Source: Mastigamoeba balamuthi (lineage: Eukaryota > Evosea > Mastigamoebida > Mastigamoebidae). From it: 50,035 nt of DNA. Below are positions 39,763-50,035 of the stretch, one piece after another. The DNA is taken from positions 204,602 through 254,636 of the forward strand of contig CACRSC010000025.1 in NCBI GenBank assembly GCA_902651635.1, given 5' to 3'. A program made the translations under genes and the position numbers. Position 1 is the stretch's first letter. The number at the start of each line of letters is the position of its first letter. The notes beneath the pieces are model-generated. The model worked only from the letters and a program-made list of their open reading frames with translations, did not search any database and was not told the DNA's origin.

Positions 39763-41431
39763 ATGGCGGGAGCGGCGCTGTGGCTCTGCGGCGACGGCGT
39801 GCTGGAGAACAAGCTGCGCGGGGTGCCCGAGTCGCCGCTGGCGGTGTCGTTCGAGGGCCTCGTGCGCCCCGCGGGGCTGGGGCTGCCCGCCTGGGCGCTC
39901 CTGACGTCCTTCGTCGTCGACGCCCCCTGGCTCGCCCGCGCCTTCGACAGGTTCCGCGACACAGAGGTCTTCCTCGTCAAGCACTACGAGCGCGGCGACA
40001 GGCACGCCTGCAGCGCCGGCCCCCAGTAGTATATGCGCAGATCCGTGCCTGGGAAAAATCTAGGAATCTCGGGAATCCAGGAATCTGAAATATCAGGAAA
40101 TTGACGGGCGATATCCGGGCAGGTGCGACGGCCTTCTCACGCGTCTCGCCCCGAGGTTCACCGTGGTGTACCCCAACCTTGACGACGACTCCCGGCCCTG
40201 CGTCCACCCCAAGGTGCGTTCTGCTCGCGCTGTCGCGACGCAGATCCCGGAATCTCCGCATCGATGCTAATCTAGATTCACACCGCGATATTTTTTCTCT
40301 TCGCAACGTCACTTTTTTGCGTTGAATCGTGGCGCTGACCCTCGCGCCCGCGACGCCCGCAGCTGATGATCCTGCGGTTCGCGGACCGCGTGCGGGTGGT
40401 CGTGGGCAGCGCCAACCTCACGGGGACCGACTGGGCGTGCCTGGGGCAGCTCCTCTGGGCCCGTGACTTTGCTCCCCTCGACGCCACCGCCGCAGCCTCC
40501 TCGCAGGCCCCGGCGCCCGCCCCGTTCCTCGAGGACCTCCTCGCCTTCGTCCCCGAGCTCGCCCCCGGCGTGGACGTGTCTTGGCTGCGCTCGTACGACA
40601 TGAGCGCCACGCGGGCGCGTCTTGTGTGGTCGCTGCCCGGCCTCTACGACGACCCCGCCGCCCCAGCGACCGCGGCAGCCCCTGTGGGCAGGCCGCAGGC
40701 GCCGCTGTCGTCGGGCCTCGCGCTGCTGCGCAGGCGGCTGGCTGAGACGGGGGCCGTGGAACGCGGGCGCGGGTGCCAGCTGCACGCGATGACCTCGTCG
40801 CTGGGGACGCTGGCCGCCCCGTGGGTCGCGTACGTCTGCGGCGCCGCCAACGCTGCAGGCGCCTCTGTCTCGTTCCACACGGCCAGCCAGGCCCGCGCGG
40901 CCTCTGAGGGCGCCGACGTCGTGCGTGCACTGCACCGCGTCGCTGCTGCTGCGTTGCCTGACGCCCGGCCGTCTGCCGTCTGTGTCGCTGTCGCTGTCGG
41001 TGTCTGCGCCCTTCGCAGGTGTGCCTGAGGCAGCAGCACTACTGGTCGGCGTCGTTCATGAAGAGCGCGCTGCGCAGGGTGCAGTGGCGGTCGGGCGACA
41101 AGGCGGCCGCAGGGTACCTCTCGCACGCCAAGGCGCTGGTGTGGACGGACCCCGCGACGGGCGAGGTCGTGGCGTCGTACGTGGGCTCCCACAACTTCAC
41201 GGCCGCCGCGTGGGGCCGCCCGGTGCAGCGCACTGGCAAGATCAGTGCGCGCTCTGTCGCTCCCCCCTCCCCTCCTCTGCTGGGCTGACGGGCTGACTGA
41301 CCGGTCGCGCTGGTGGGCCCACAGGCGTCACGAACTACGAGCTGGGAGTGCTGCTGCCCGGGCGCCGCGTGTTCCCCTACGTCATCCCGGCGCCCAAGTA
41401 CTCGGCCGACGACGAGCCCTTCTGGACGTGA
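39763..41431 (+). CDS. TDP1: Tyrosyl-DNA phosphodiesterase 1, five exons
   Basis: Exons 39763-40025, 40123-40213, 40363-40920, 41019-41244 and 41325-41431 give 414 residues. Tdp1 removes topoisomerase I peptides and other adducts from DNA 3' ends in the nucleus. The first HKD-type motif is VHPKLMILRF with His116/Lys118, followed by VVVGSANLTGTDW. The second is LSHAKALVW with His340/Lys342, followed by GSHNFTAAAWG and NYELGVLLP, all in family order. FVVDAPWLARAF matches the N-terminal catalytic part. The protein is shorter than human TDP1 because the disordered N-terminus is missing. Donors are GTAGTA, GTGCGT, GTGCGT and GTGCGC. It starts 200 bp outside the inverted repeat and is convergent with the EF-hand gene. 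Confidence 0.92.
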
Positions 41432-41571
41432 GCGGGGGCTCAGCAGGACACACACCACCCCGTCAATCATCAAACGCGCTCGCGTACGTTCTCCAGCGCG
41501 CCAGAGTGCTGCGGGGTGGGCGTGTGCGGTGCCCTGTCCTGCTGCGCGCGCGCAGCCACTCGGTCACTCGG

Positions 41572-42822
41572 TCACTCGGAGACGCCGATGAGGCGGAAGA
41601 GGTCCGCGGGGGACGTGTGCGCGGCGCTCTCGGGCAGCGCGGCGATGGCCTGCATGACCTCGCTGCTGCGGACCGTCTCGTACTGCGAGACCTCCTCGGC
41701 GAAGAGCTGGCGGACCATCGGCCAGGGGAAGCCCGCGGCCCGGCCCTCGCCCGCCGTGCGCGCGAAGCAGAGCTGCACGGCGCGGCACTCCTGGAAGAGC
41801 CGGAAGAACTCGCTGTAGTCGACGGCGCCGCTGCTGCACGTCGCCGCCTGCCGCGCCGCGAAGCGCTCGAGGACGGCGGCCGACGGCGCGGGGAACCCGA
41901 AGTGCCGGCAGCAGAGCGCGGAGAGCGAGCCCAGGCGCTCGGCCGGCAGCAGGCGGGCCGAGGCGACGGGGTCCGCGGCGGCCGCGCCGGCGTGCCTGTC
42001 GACGGCGTCGGCGAAGGCGTCGCGCGTGAACATGTTGAGGTTGCGCAGGTCGCGCATGAAGAGCGTGAAGGCCTCGAACGTGAGCTTCTGCTCGCTGCCC
42101 ACGTAGCTCTTGACCCACTCCTGCGCGGGCAGAGGGAGAGCCGGGAGTGTCAGGGGAGGGCTCAGCAGCCCGAGCAACGCAGCACGCAAGGGGCAGGCAG
42201 GGCGGACCATCGTGGGAGGGATGTAGGGGTAGTCGCGGCCGCGGTGCTTGTAGAGGAACTTGGTGAGGACGACACTGACGAGCTGGCTGATCTCGCTGAG
42301 CTCGACGGTGCCGCTGCCGTCGATGTCGAAGTCGGCGAAGAGCTTGCGCATGCCCTGGTCGATGCCCCGCAGCAGCACCACAAAGTCCCGGTACTCGTCC
42401 CACTCGAGCCTGCCGTTGCCGTCCGCGTCTGCAGCCCGCAGCAGCTTGCCTATGTCCTCCTCCGATGGCGCGATGGCGTCCAGCTTCCGGTGACGCGAGG
42501 GACGGCGTGCAGGAGCGTGTCAGTCGGGGTCGGGAGGTGTGGTCCTCGCTGGGAGGGGACCGATGGAAGAGAGGCGCTCGCGTGCCTGGAGCTCCGCGAT
42601 CGTGAGCGTCAACAGGTCTCGGAACCTGTCGATTGCGACCCAGCCGCGGTGCTTGGGGTCGAACCCCGGGGCGTGGAAGAGCTGGCGCATGGCCCTGTCG
42701 ACCTCTGGCGGGAGTGCGGACTTGCCGCTGGTCGTCGTCGGCCTCGTCCGCTGCCCAGAGGTCTTGCAGTCTCCTGCTGGTCGCCGAGCTACTGCCTTTT
42801 CTCGGCCTGCACCCGCGCCCAT
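41572..42822 (-). CDS. EF-hand protein, paralogue 1, three exons
   Basis: Exons 42822-42586, 42483-42208 and 42120-41572 give 353 residues. Two canonical calcium loops lie in exon 2 (DADGNGRLEWDE and DIDGSGTVELSE). A 180-residue C-terminal helical domain of unknown family follows. ATG 42822 was chosen because it gives MGAGAG, parallel to MGSGVG of the neighbour; an upstream in-frame ATG exists at 42906. The Gly2 start could allow N-myristoylation, although position 6 is not Ser/Thr. Intron 1 (42484-42585) has the donor CAG|GCACGC, i.e. GC-AG. The paralogue alignment (IAELQ then LDAIAP, versus IAELRLDSIAP) fixes this joint. Likely a calcium sensor. Confidence 0.85.
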
Positions 42823-42966
42823 TCGCGCAGCAGATGCGGGTCCAGCAGATGCGGTGAAAACTGAACCGAACTCGAAGCCTGTAGATGACGGCGCTATTTC
42901 GGGCATCGGAGAGAAAAATATCTATTTAAAAAGAATGAACAGCCAGTGCATACAAGTGTAGTAGCG

Positions 42967-44730
42967 CTACAACTCGCTGGTGGCCCCAGCGACAATACCT
43001 ATCCTCTTCAGGATGCCCGAGTCGTCCAGCCCCGCTGCGTCCTCTGGCAGCGCCAGCACCGCCGATCGCACCTCGTTGTTGAACACCGCCGGGTACTCGG
43101 CCATCTCTTCGAGCCACCTGTGCTTGACCACGTTCCACGGCAGCCCTGTCGCCTGCGCAGTCCATACCCCCGCCCGTGAGCTCCTCGCGCACCCTTCCGC
43201 AGCCCTGGGAGAGCAGCCGTGTTTGAGAGAGATGCGTTTTACTTTGGCCTCTCGTTGCAGGCGCGCGAGGCACAACTGGGCGGCACGCGACTCCTGCAGC
43301 AGCGCCAGGAAGTCCTCGTACGAGACCATGCCGTTCCTGCGCGCTGCGAACCTCTGCATGACGTCTCCCGATGGCAGCTGGTACGCAAAGTGCGCGCAGC
43401 AGCGCGTCACGAGCGACGGCAGGAGGTCGGCGGGCAGCGGCTGCGACGAGGCGAGCGGGTCCGGGTCGCCGGTGCCGCGGCTGCGGTCGACGTACTCGGC
43501 GAAGCTGTCGCGCGTGAACATGTTGACGTTGCGGAGGTCCTTCATGAAGATCGTGAAGGCCTGGAAGGTCATCTTCTGCTCGTCGTCCATGAAGCTGCGG
43601 ATGTACTCCTGCCGAGCAGTGCCGAGCGTTAGCTCCGGGGCGGTGGGAACTCCCAGACAGAAAGCCCCGGAGGTGAGGGAGAGGAGAGTGCGACGGGATG
43701 AAAAGCGCTGGGTTCGTCCAAGGGTCCATGCTCTGGGAGTGCATTAGGTGTGCCGACAAGAGTGGGCAAGCGATCACGATGTTGGGCTGTGAGGAGAGAG
43801 GACGCAAAGTAACTTGCAGAAGGCAGGAAACCGAGGAGAGAACACACTATTGAACTGACGAGAAATGGGGCAAGCGGCTGGGAGAGAGAGAGCGAGAGAG
43901 AACTGGCACGGATGAGAGCAAGAGACTGTGGAAGACCTCGCACTACCAGCAGAGTCACCGAAAACAAAACAGAGTCCCAACGGAAACAACATAGAGAAAA
44001 GCCACAGGGTTCCGTGTCCACCTGCGATGCGCTGCACGGATGCACGTGCGGCGGGAGATGGAGCAAGCGGCCGGGGAGTGAAGCGCAGGGGGAGTGGGGG
44101 ATGGGGGGAGAAAGGGCATGCCATCTTGGGGAGGACGTAGGGGTAGTCCTTGCCCCTGTGCTTGTAGAGGTACTTGATCAGCACCACGTTAACCAGCTTG
44201 CTGATCTCGCTCAGCTCCACCGTCCCGCTCCCGTCGTCGTCAAAGTCCGCGAAGAGCTGTCCCCCCCACCCCCCCACGAGCACACGTCATCAGACCCGTC
44301 GCGACACGTGAGAACCGGAAGCTGCAGGAGGAGAACGGGCCTTGCGCATGCCCTGGTCGATGTTGCGGAGGAGGACCACGAAGCCGCGGTACTCGTGCCA
44401 CTCGAGCTGCCCGTTGCCGTCGGCGTCGGCGGCGCGCAGCAGCTTGAGCACGTCGTCCTCTGTCGGCGCGATCGAGTCGAGCCGCAGCTCCGCGATCGTC
44501 TTATTCAGCAGCTCCCGGAATTTCGCGATCTCCACCCACCCGCGCCTCCCGGGGTCGAACCCGGGCGCGTGGAACAGCGCCCTGAGGGTCCCGTCGAGGC
44601 TGTCGGGGTCCGGGGCGGGCGGCGCGCTCTGTATGCGGTGCACGCGCACCGGCGGGCGGCCGGCGGCGGCGAAGAGGTCGCGCGAGCTCGTCAGCGTCGT
44701 GCGGAAGGCCTTGCCCACGCCGGATCCCAT
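42967..44730 (-). CDS. EF-hand protein, paralogue 2, four exons
   Basis: Exons 44730-44341, 44256-44122, 43608-43243 and 43152-42967 give 358 residues. The order of domains is the same as in paralogue 1: FHAPGFD segment, EF loops DADGNGQLEWHE and DDDGSGTVELSE, then a conserved helical domain (QKMTFQAFTIFMKDLRNVNM). Introns 1 (44257-44340, donor AAG|GCCCGT) and 2 (43609-44121, donor ATG|GCATGC) both appear to be GC-AG. Intron 2 is unusually long at 513 nt, versus 87 nt with a normal GT donor at the same position in paralogue 1. Intron 3 (90 nt, donor GTAAAA) has no stop and keeps frame. Tandem duplicate of the neighbour, probably a calcium sensor. Confidence 0.83.
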
Positions 44731-45473
44731 GGCCGAGGGTGCTGGCGGCCCTGCTGGGCGCACTGGTTTTCCGCTCAGACGCGGAAGAGGCTATCTTTAG
44801 GACCCGGACCGGAATCATGATATTTCAACCATTATTCCTGCACATTCCTGTATCATGCGTGATATTTCGTACACGGGAGATCCGCGTATCTCCAGAGTTC
44901 TTGAGCTCCCCAGACGCCAGGAGGGGGCGGGCGCTTCTGGCGCGCCTGGGAGTGCGGCCGGAGTGCGAACTAGGGCGACGGAGCAGAAAGGGGCGGTGCG
45001 CTCGTGGAGGGTTAGGGGTGGCTGCAATGAGCCTGCAATGTCTGGAAAAACCACGAAATCCGAACACAACGGCCGTGTTTTTCCCGTTTTCCGCCCACGT
45101 CTCTGCTCCGCTGGCCAGCGGGGGCGGACCACGCCTCGGCGAGCCCATGCCCAGCATCCCGCAGCGGGGTGCGCCGTGTCCGATTTCCACTCGCCCGTCT
45201 CGCCGGAAACCGAAAGTTCTGCAGCCACCGCAAAGTGCACTGAAAACCGGTACAGAAAGAAACAGCCCCGGCAGCGGACCTGATATATTCGCACGCAGGG
45301 GAAACCGCACCCCCCCACACCCCCCAGCACCACACTCACACGCTTTTCACAACAACAGCGCACCGTGCGGGGCTCAGGAGGTCTGTTTCTGCGGTTCTTC
45401 TCTGTTTGTCCCTCAGTGTCGTGTTTTCTCCCACTCGCTCCTCTGCTCCGGTCCACCCCCGACAGCGCTCTCG
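44731..45473. other. Divergent intergenic region between EF-hand and kinase genes
   Basis: 743 bp shared 5' region. TGATATATTC at 45281-45290 is TATA-like but lies 184 bases from the kinase ATG. Two ATCATG.GATATTTC-like words occur near 44815 and 44850. No other gene was seen. Confidence 0.4.
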
Positions 45474-48400
45474 ATGAGGACGACGACGACGAGGACGACG
45501 CTGCTGGCGCTGGTGCTGCTGGCCGCGGGGCCCTGCGCGGCGCTGGTGCCCGTGACGCCGTGCAGCGGGGGCTCCGTGGCCGACGCCAACGTGCTGCTCG
45601 TCGGCCGCCTGCCCTCGGGCGTCGCCCCGCGCGACACGCAGTACTCCAAGGCCTCCGCCGGCTCCGTCGCTGCCGCCGTCTACGCGCCGGCCCCGGGCGC
45701 TCCCCTGCGCCGCGTCTGCCTCATGAGCACGCTCGTCGCGGACGCTGACGTCAGGAACGCGTCGCGGGCGACGGCCGTCGCGGTGACTGTGCGCGTGCGG
45801 GCGCTGGGCAGCGAGGAGCCGCTCAGCGCGGCGCTGGCGCCGCTGGCAGAGGTCGCCTTCGGCGCGGGGTTCAGCGTCGTCGGGGACACGGCGGCGGCGG
45901 CGTGGGCGGCCTTCGACGTGGACCTGACGGGTACAACAACGCCCAACAACGGGCGGGCGCCCCCACAACAAACTTGAACTTTGTGCCCCCGCGTCGCCCG
46001 CTCCCCAATCGGGGCATTTTTCCTCCCCCAGCGCGTCTCGCCGAGATCTGCCGGGTCTCCGCCGGGAGCGGTCCGCCAGGCACCGCCCCGACGGACCCCA
46101 CAGGCCTCTCGGGCTATCGCCGAGGCGTCTCTTCCGGTTTTCCGGTTTTCCGTCCGCTTTCGGGTTTCGTTCTGCTGTTTTGGACTTTTCTTGGGTTCCG
46201 TTTCTGCTGCTGACTCGAGAACGGGCGGCCCAGTGCCGGAGGGTGCGACCGGGGGGCTGCTGGTTGTGCAGATCGAGGCGAGGGAGCGGGGCGGGTCCGC
46301 TCCGGTGCCGTTCAGCGTCCGCGTCGACAGCGTCGACCACGACACTCCCGTGTTCCCCACGTGGGGGCTCGAGATGCGCTCCAGCTGGCGCGGCGACACG
46401 AAGCCCTCTGCCGGCATCCCCTACCTGCGTGTTGTCCAGCCCTCAGGTCGCTGCCGGGCCCTCCCCCTCAGCCGCAGCGATGTCTGCCAGCGGCATCACT
46501 TTCTGACTTAGTTTTTTTCCAAACCCTCACCCGTCACCCCGACAGTGTGTCGTCCCGCTTCGTGCCCGTCGTTCTTCTGCGGCACGTCGAGCGATGGCTG
46601 CATGGGAACGCTCAACTGCTCGTGCCTGTTCGGAAGAGAGTGCAACGAGTTTTCGACGTGCTTGCCCTGCGGTGAGCACCGAATCCCGTCGACTGCGGCG
46701 CCCGAAACCCGCTGACCCCCACCCGAAACCCGGAAGCCCGCAACATCAGCGCGCTCGCACGCGTGATGACGCTGCCCATCGCCGTCGCCGCGAACCTGCC
46801 CGGGGACACGGACACGCGCGAGTGGGAGTGCAGCAACGTCACGGGGAGGACGGTGCTGACGGTGATGGCCGCAGAGCCGGCGACGTTCCAAGTGCTCGGG
46901 GGCTCGCGGCAGAACAGGTGGTTCTTCACGTCGTTCAACAGCACGGGCGGCCAGTGCGAGGTGCAGAAGGGCTGGTGGCGGCAGCGGTCGTTCCGCAGGG
47001 ACGACCCCTACGACGACGACGACGACGACTACTTCGTCCGCGGGCGGAGGCTGCAGTGGGTCCGCGTGAACCCCAACATCACAGGGCCGTTCCTGCACTT
47101 CGCGGGGTCGCCGGGGATGCCCTTCGCGATGGTCGGCAAGGGTGAGAGACCTCCGCCCCTCCGCCCGCGGTGTCGCAGCCGCCAGCGCATGACCACTGGG
47201 CCTCTGTGAACGTGTGAACAGCGCACTGCGGCGACGGGTTTCGCAACACGACGGCGCAGGAGGAGTGCGACGGCGGCCCAGGCTGCTTCGGGTGCAAGTG
47301 TAACGCGAAGCAGAGGTACTACGAGTCGGACTACAAGTTCTGCCTCCGCCGTACGGGAGAGCCCTCATCGCTTCCTTCCCCTCTGCTGTCTCGGCTCTCA
47401 GCGCTCGCTGCCAGGCTGCTCGTCCAACTGTACGCCAGAGCACTGCAACGCGACGTGGGGGATCTGCACTAGATGCGTGCCAGGCTACGAGCTGAACCCG
47501 TTTGGCGACTGTGTCTGGTGCTCCAGCGGCGGCTCCGACGGCCGGCAGTGCCTCGCCAGTGCGCTCGCCAGTGCCTCACATTTCTTTCCCCACTGAGGCC
47601 GCAATACCACAGAGTGCTCGCATGCGTGCCTGAGGTGCGACACCGAGACGTGCTACGAGTGCCTCGACTCGTTCGGGCTCGAGAGGGGCCGGTGCATCGA
47701 CATCCAGAACAGCAGCGACCTGCTCTTCAACGACGAGGACGACGATGACGGGAAGATAGTCGCCATCGCCGTGGGAATCGCAGTCCCCGGGTTCTTCGTG
47801 GTAGTCGTCCTCGTCGCCGCCCTCGCCGTCCTCGCCACGCGGCTCAGGGCGAGGTCCAAGGACAGGCGGAAGTCGCTCGAGCTGGGCTCGATGCCGTTCG
47901 AGCCCTTCAAGAGCCCCGTGGCCGTCCCGCTGGTCTCGACAGTCTCGGAGGACCACATCACCGCGGGCTCGCGCCTCGTCGTCGGCCGCAGCGCCGCGTG
48001 GAACGTCGACCCGGAGCTGATAGACTTCGGCCTGGGCAACGGGCAGGCGGACGTCGGGGTGCGGCTGGTGCAGGAGGTGTCGATTACCAACAGCGGCAAG
48101 AGGAGGATGACATTCCACGCGCCCTGCAGGAGCACGGGCAAGTACTCGATCGTGTGCAAGCCGACAGAGGGAGTCCTCAGGGCTGGCCGCGGCGTCGTCG
48201 TCGCCATGTACATGGAGCTCTACTGCACCACCAGCGTCAAGACTCAGCTCCCCATCGGCGTCGAATGTGCGAGAACCGCTGCTCAGTGGAATTGCCGACC
48301 ACTCGGATAACAAACTCGGGAGCAGACGAAGAGGGAGGGCGGACAATAAAAGAACACAGAAAGGTCGATGTGGTCGTGGAGAGCAAGCTTAGCACCAGGA

Positions 48401-49590
48401 TCGACATCGACGAGGTCAGGTTCGGCGACACTATCGGCGAGGGCGCGTACGGCGTTGTGTACAGCGGAGCGTGGAGGGGGAACAACGTGGCCATCAAGCA
48501 GCTCAAGATCCCCGTGCTCGGCTTCGAGAGCCAGGCAGTCAAGGACTTTGGTACTCCCTTGCAGTGCCCTCCCGCCCCTCCTGACCGCATTGTTGCAGAG
48601 CGCGAGGTCGACAACATGGAGAGGCTCAGATCGCCGCAGATAATCCACTTTTACGGTGAGGCTGCAATGCTCAATTGCTCAGGCGTGTGACCCTTGATGA
48701 ACAGGAGCGATATTCGTTCCTGGGAGGCTATGCCTGCTGACAGAGTTCTGCCCGCTGGGAAGCCTCGGAGCGTTTATGAAGCAGAACAACCTCCTGTGGT
48801 ACTTCAGGCTCAAGTGCGCGCTGGACTGCGCCAGAGGAATGAACGTACGTTATCCGATCTCTCGGCATCTCTCGCTCACCTCGTGGCCCAGTTTCTGCAC
48901 AGCTCCAATGTCCTACACCGGGACCTCAAGCCGGACAATCTTCTGGTGAGCTCCTTGCAGTATTCGCTGTAGCTAAACAGCAGAGACAGCTCGTCACTTT
49001 GAATCTGGACGCACCGATTGTGGCCAAGCTCACCGACTTCGGCACGTCGAGGGCCATCGCAGACCGCACGAATATGAACATGACAAAGGCACTACACCGA
49101 CACCTCTCTGTGCCCCAGACTTACAACCATCACATAGGGCCTCGGTACACCAATCTACATGGCCCCTGAGGTGCTCGAGGGGAGCAGCAACTACACAAAG
49201 GCAGCCGACGTGTACAGCTTTGCGGTGGTGATGTGGGAGTTGTGCTCGGAGAAGGAGCCCTACGAGGGCCAGGCCTTCAGCTCGTTCTTCCAGATCGAGC
49301 AGTTCATCATCTCGGGCAACAGACTCGAGTTCCCCAGCGGCTACCCCGAGGCCTACGAGAGGCTCGTCGTCGACAGCTGGAACAGCGACCCCGAGAAGAG
49401 GCCCGCGTTCGACAAGATAGCAGCGACGCTCGAGGGCATCCTGGCGCAGGAGGAGCGCCCCGACTCGTCAAAGGCCGTCGCCCTGAAGCGCAAGGAGTCG
49501 TCCAACAAGCAGGCCATGTCCGCACCGGCGATGAACAACAACAGGTACGTGCGCGAGGACTCGCCTCGCAAGCTGACCAGCAACAACTAA
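45474..49590 (+). CDS. Transmembrane TKL-type receptor kinase, thirteen exons
   Basis: Exons: 45474-45930, 46234-46446, 46546-46671, 46737-47141, 47222-47350, 47415-47558, 47598-48266, 48323-48550, 48599-48655, 48705-48844, 48892-48945, 48990-49088, 49138-49590, giving 1057 residues. A signal peptide (TLLALVLLAAGPCAALV) is followed by ~500 extracellular residues with N-glycosylation sites and Cys-rich, EGF/furin-like modules. One transmembrane helix lies at ~545-570. A ~140-residue juxtamembrane beta domain (MSP/Hydin-like; VSITNSGKRRMTF) comes before the kinase. Kinase motifs are intact: IGEGAYGVVYSG, Lys773, HRDLKPDN (Asp867), DFGTSR (Asp890), GTPIYMAPE. SFFQIEQFIISGNRLEFP resembles Entamoeba/Archamoebae TMKs. 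Intron 12 (49089-49137, AAG|GCACTA) is GC-AG; it is fixed by MTK joining GLGTPIY. Intron 6 is only 39 nt. Confidence 0.88.
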
Positions 49591-49798
49591 GTGACACCAC
49601 AAAGTAGCCAAACAAAAACAAACCAAAACAAAACAAGCAGAAAACGCCCTCGTCAACCCGCAGTAATATGTCACCCACATTAAATCTCTGTGGGCTATTT
49701 CAAACCCGCAATCCCACTATTATGCTGGAGCACCAAGCTGGTCTTGTCACCCTGTGTTGTGAATACCATTATATTGGACTTGATCATTTGTGAGACAA

Positions 49799-50035
49799 TC
49801 AAAGGCCATTGTTCGACCACTTGGCAGCATTGGCGTCGATGTTGGCAAGCATGTCCCGGGAGACGCCGGGGCTGATGTGGTGGACGAGCTCCGACATGGG
49901 GCGCACGATGAACTTGATGAAGGCCAGCTGGCACTTGGCCGTGTCCGCCGTCTGCCGGTCCATGAACGGCGACACCGTCAGGCCCTCCTCCCGCTCCCTG
50001 TCCCCCTGCCCGAAGAACTCGCTCATCACGCACTG
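49799..50035 (-). CDS. Cyclic nucleotide phosphodiesterase (class I), C-terminal exon, partial
   Basis: Homologue of the exon at 1-266 on the opposite strand, cut by the window edge at the same codon (CAG TGC GTG ATG). It shows EFFGQGD, SPFMDRQ and KCQLAFIKFIV with the invariant Gln and Phe. It ends at 49799 with a different, shorter tail (DANAAKWSNNGL) than the other copy, which has a Ser-rich end. Within the shared part the two are almost identical in protein and DNA. It is convergent with the kinase gene; the intervening 200 bp are unremarkable. Confidence 0.85.
   Translation of the reverse strand, partial: QCVMSEFFGQGDREREEGLTVSPFMDRQTADTAKCQLAFIKFIVRPMSELVHHISPGVSRDMLANIDANAAKWSNNGL

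Noticed and set aside
45336-46340. 334-residue minus-strand frame opposite the kinase 5' exons
   Set aside because: Arg/Gly-rich antisense shadow of the receptor kinase first exon and intron.
1-50035. CRISPR array, rRNA, intact tRNA, bacterial operon
   Set aside because: None found; gene structure is eukaryotic throughout.

Overview
This is nuclear DNA of a GC-rich, intron-bearing protist. The best guess is an amoebozoan of the Archamoebae type (Mastigamoeba/Pelomyxa-like). This is an inference from three things: a transmembrane TKL-type receptor kinase whose juxtamembrane and activation-segment motifs resemble the Entamoeba/Archamoebae TMK family; many short introns (39 to about 550 nt) with donors close to GTRCG and acceptors close to CGCAG; and families such as myosin-free EF-hand proteins, T2 RNases, PARP and Myb genes. 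No bacterial operon structure, RNA gene or CRISPR array was seen. Exon models below were built by hand from splice signals, frame closure, paralogue comparison and known family motifs.

Layout. 1-266: 3' exon of a class I cyclic-nucleotide phosphodiesterase (PDE), with a second PDE 3' exon inverted at 49799-50035. 548-3953: two copies of a 74-residue small gene flanking an intronless thermolysin-like (M4) protease. 4744-7276: ankyrin-like solenoid protein. 7938-12366: three tandem secreted RNase T2 genes on the minus strand, each with four exons. 12882-14348: zinc-knuckle plus methyltransferase protein (minus), divergent from a small unknown gene (16017). A 992-bp exact repeat around a single N at 15205 is almost certainly an assembly artefact. 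16927-19370: another small gene and an MBD-PARP fusion. 20081-21864: R2R3 Myb factor with a GC-AG intron. 22622-23178: possible GATA-type zinc finger. 24474-26418: TTC39/IML2-like TPR protein.

From about 26.8 to 32 kb the sequence becomes AT-rich and gene-poor. It holds a DNA transposon with terminal inverted repeats and an internally deleted DDE transposase. A secreted-protein gene with an in-frame stop (32074-32695) and a cysteine-rich gene fragment follow. 34162-39562 is a striking structure: two ~2.0-kb, nearly identical inverted arms around one intronless F-box gene. Then come Tdp1 (39763-41431), two tandem EF-hand paralogues (41572-44730) and a 13-exon receptor kinase (45474-49590).

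The genes do not form one pathway. Functional themes are secreted or surface degradation (M4 protease, RNase T2), signalling (PDE, EF-hand proteins, receptor kinase) and nuclear or DNA-repair functions (MBD-PARP, Tdp1, Myb). Local tandem duplication with paralogue homogenisation is the dominant evolutionary pattern. At least five introns appear to use GC-AG borders, which would break GT-only gene predictions.
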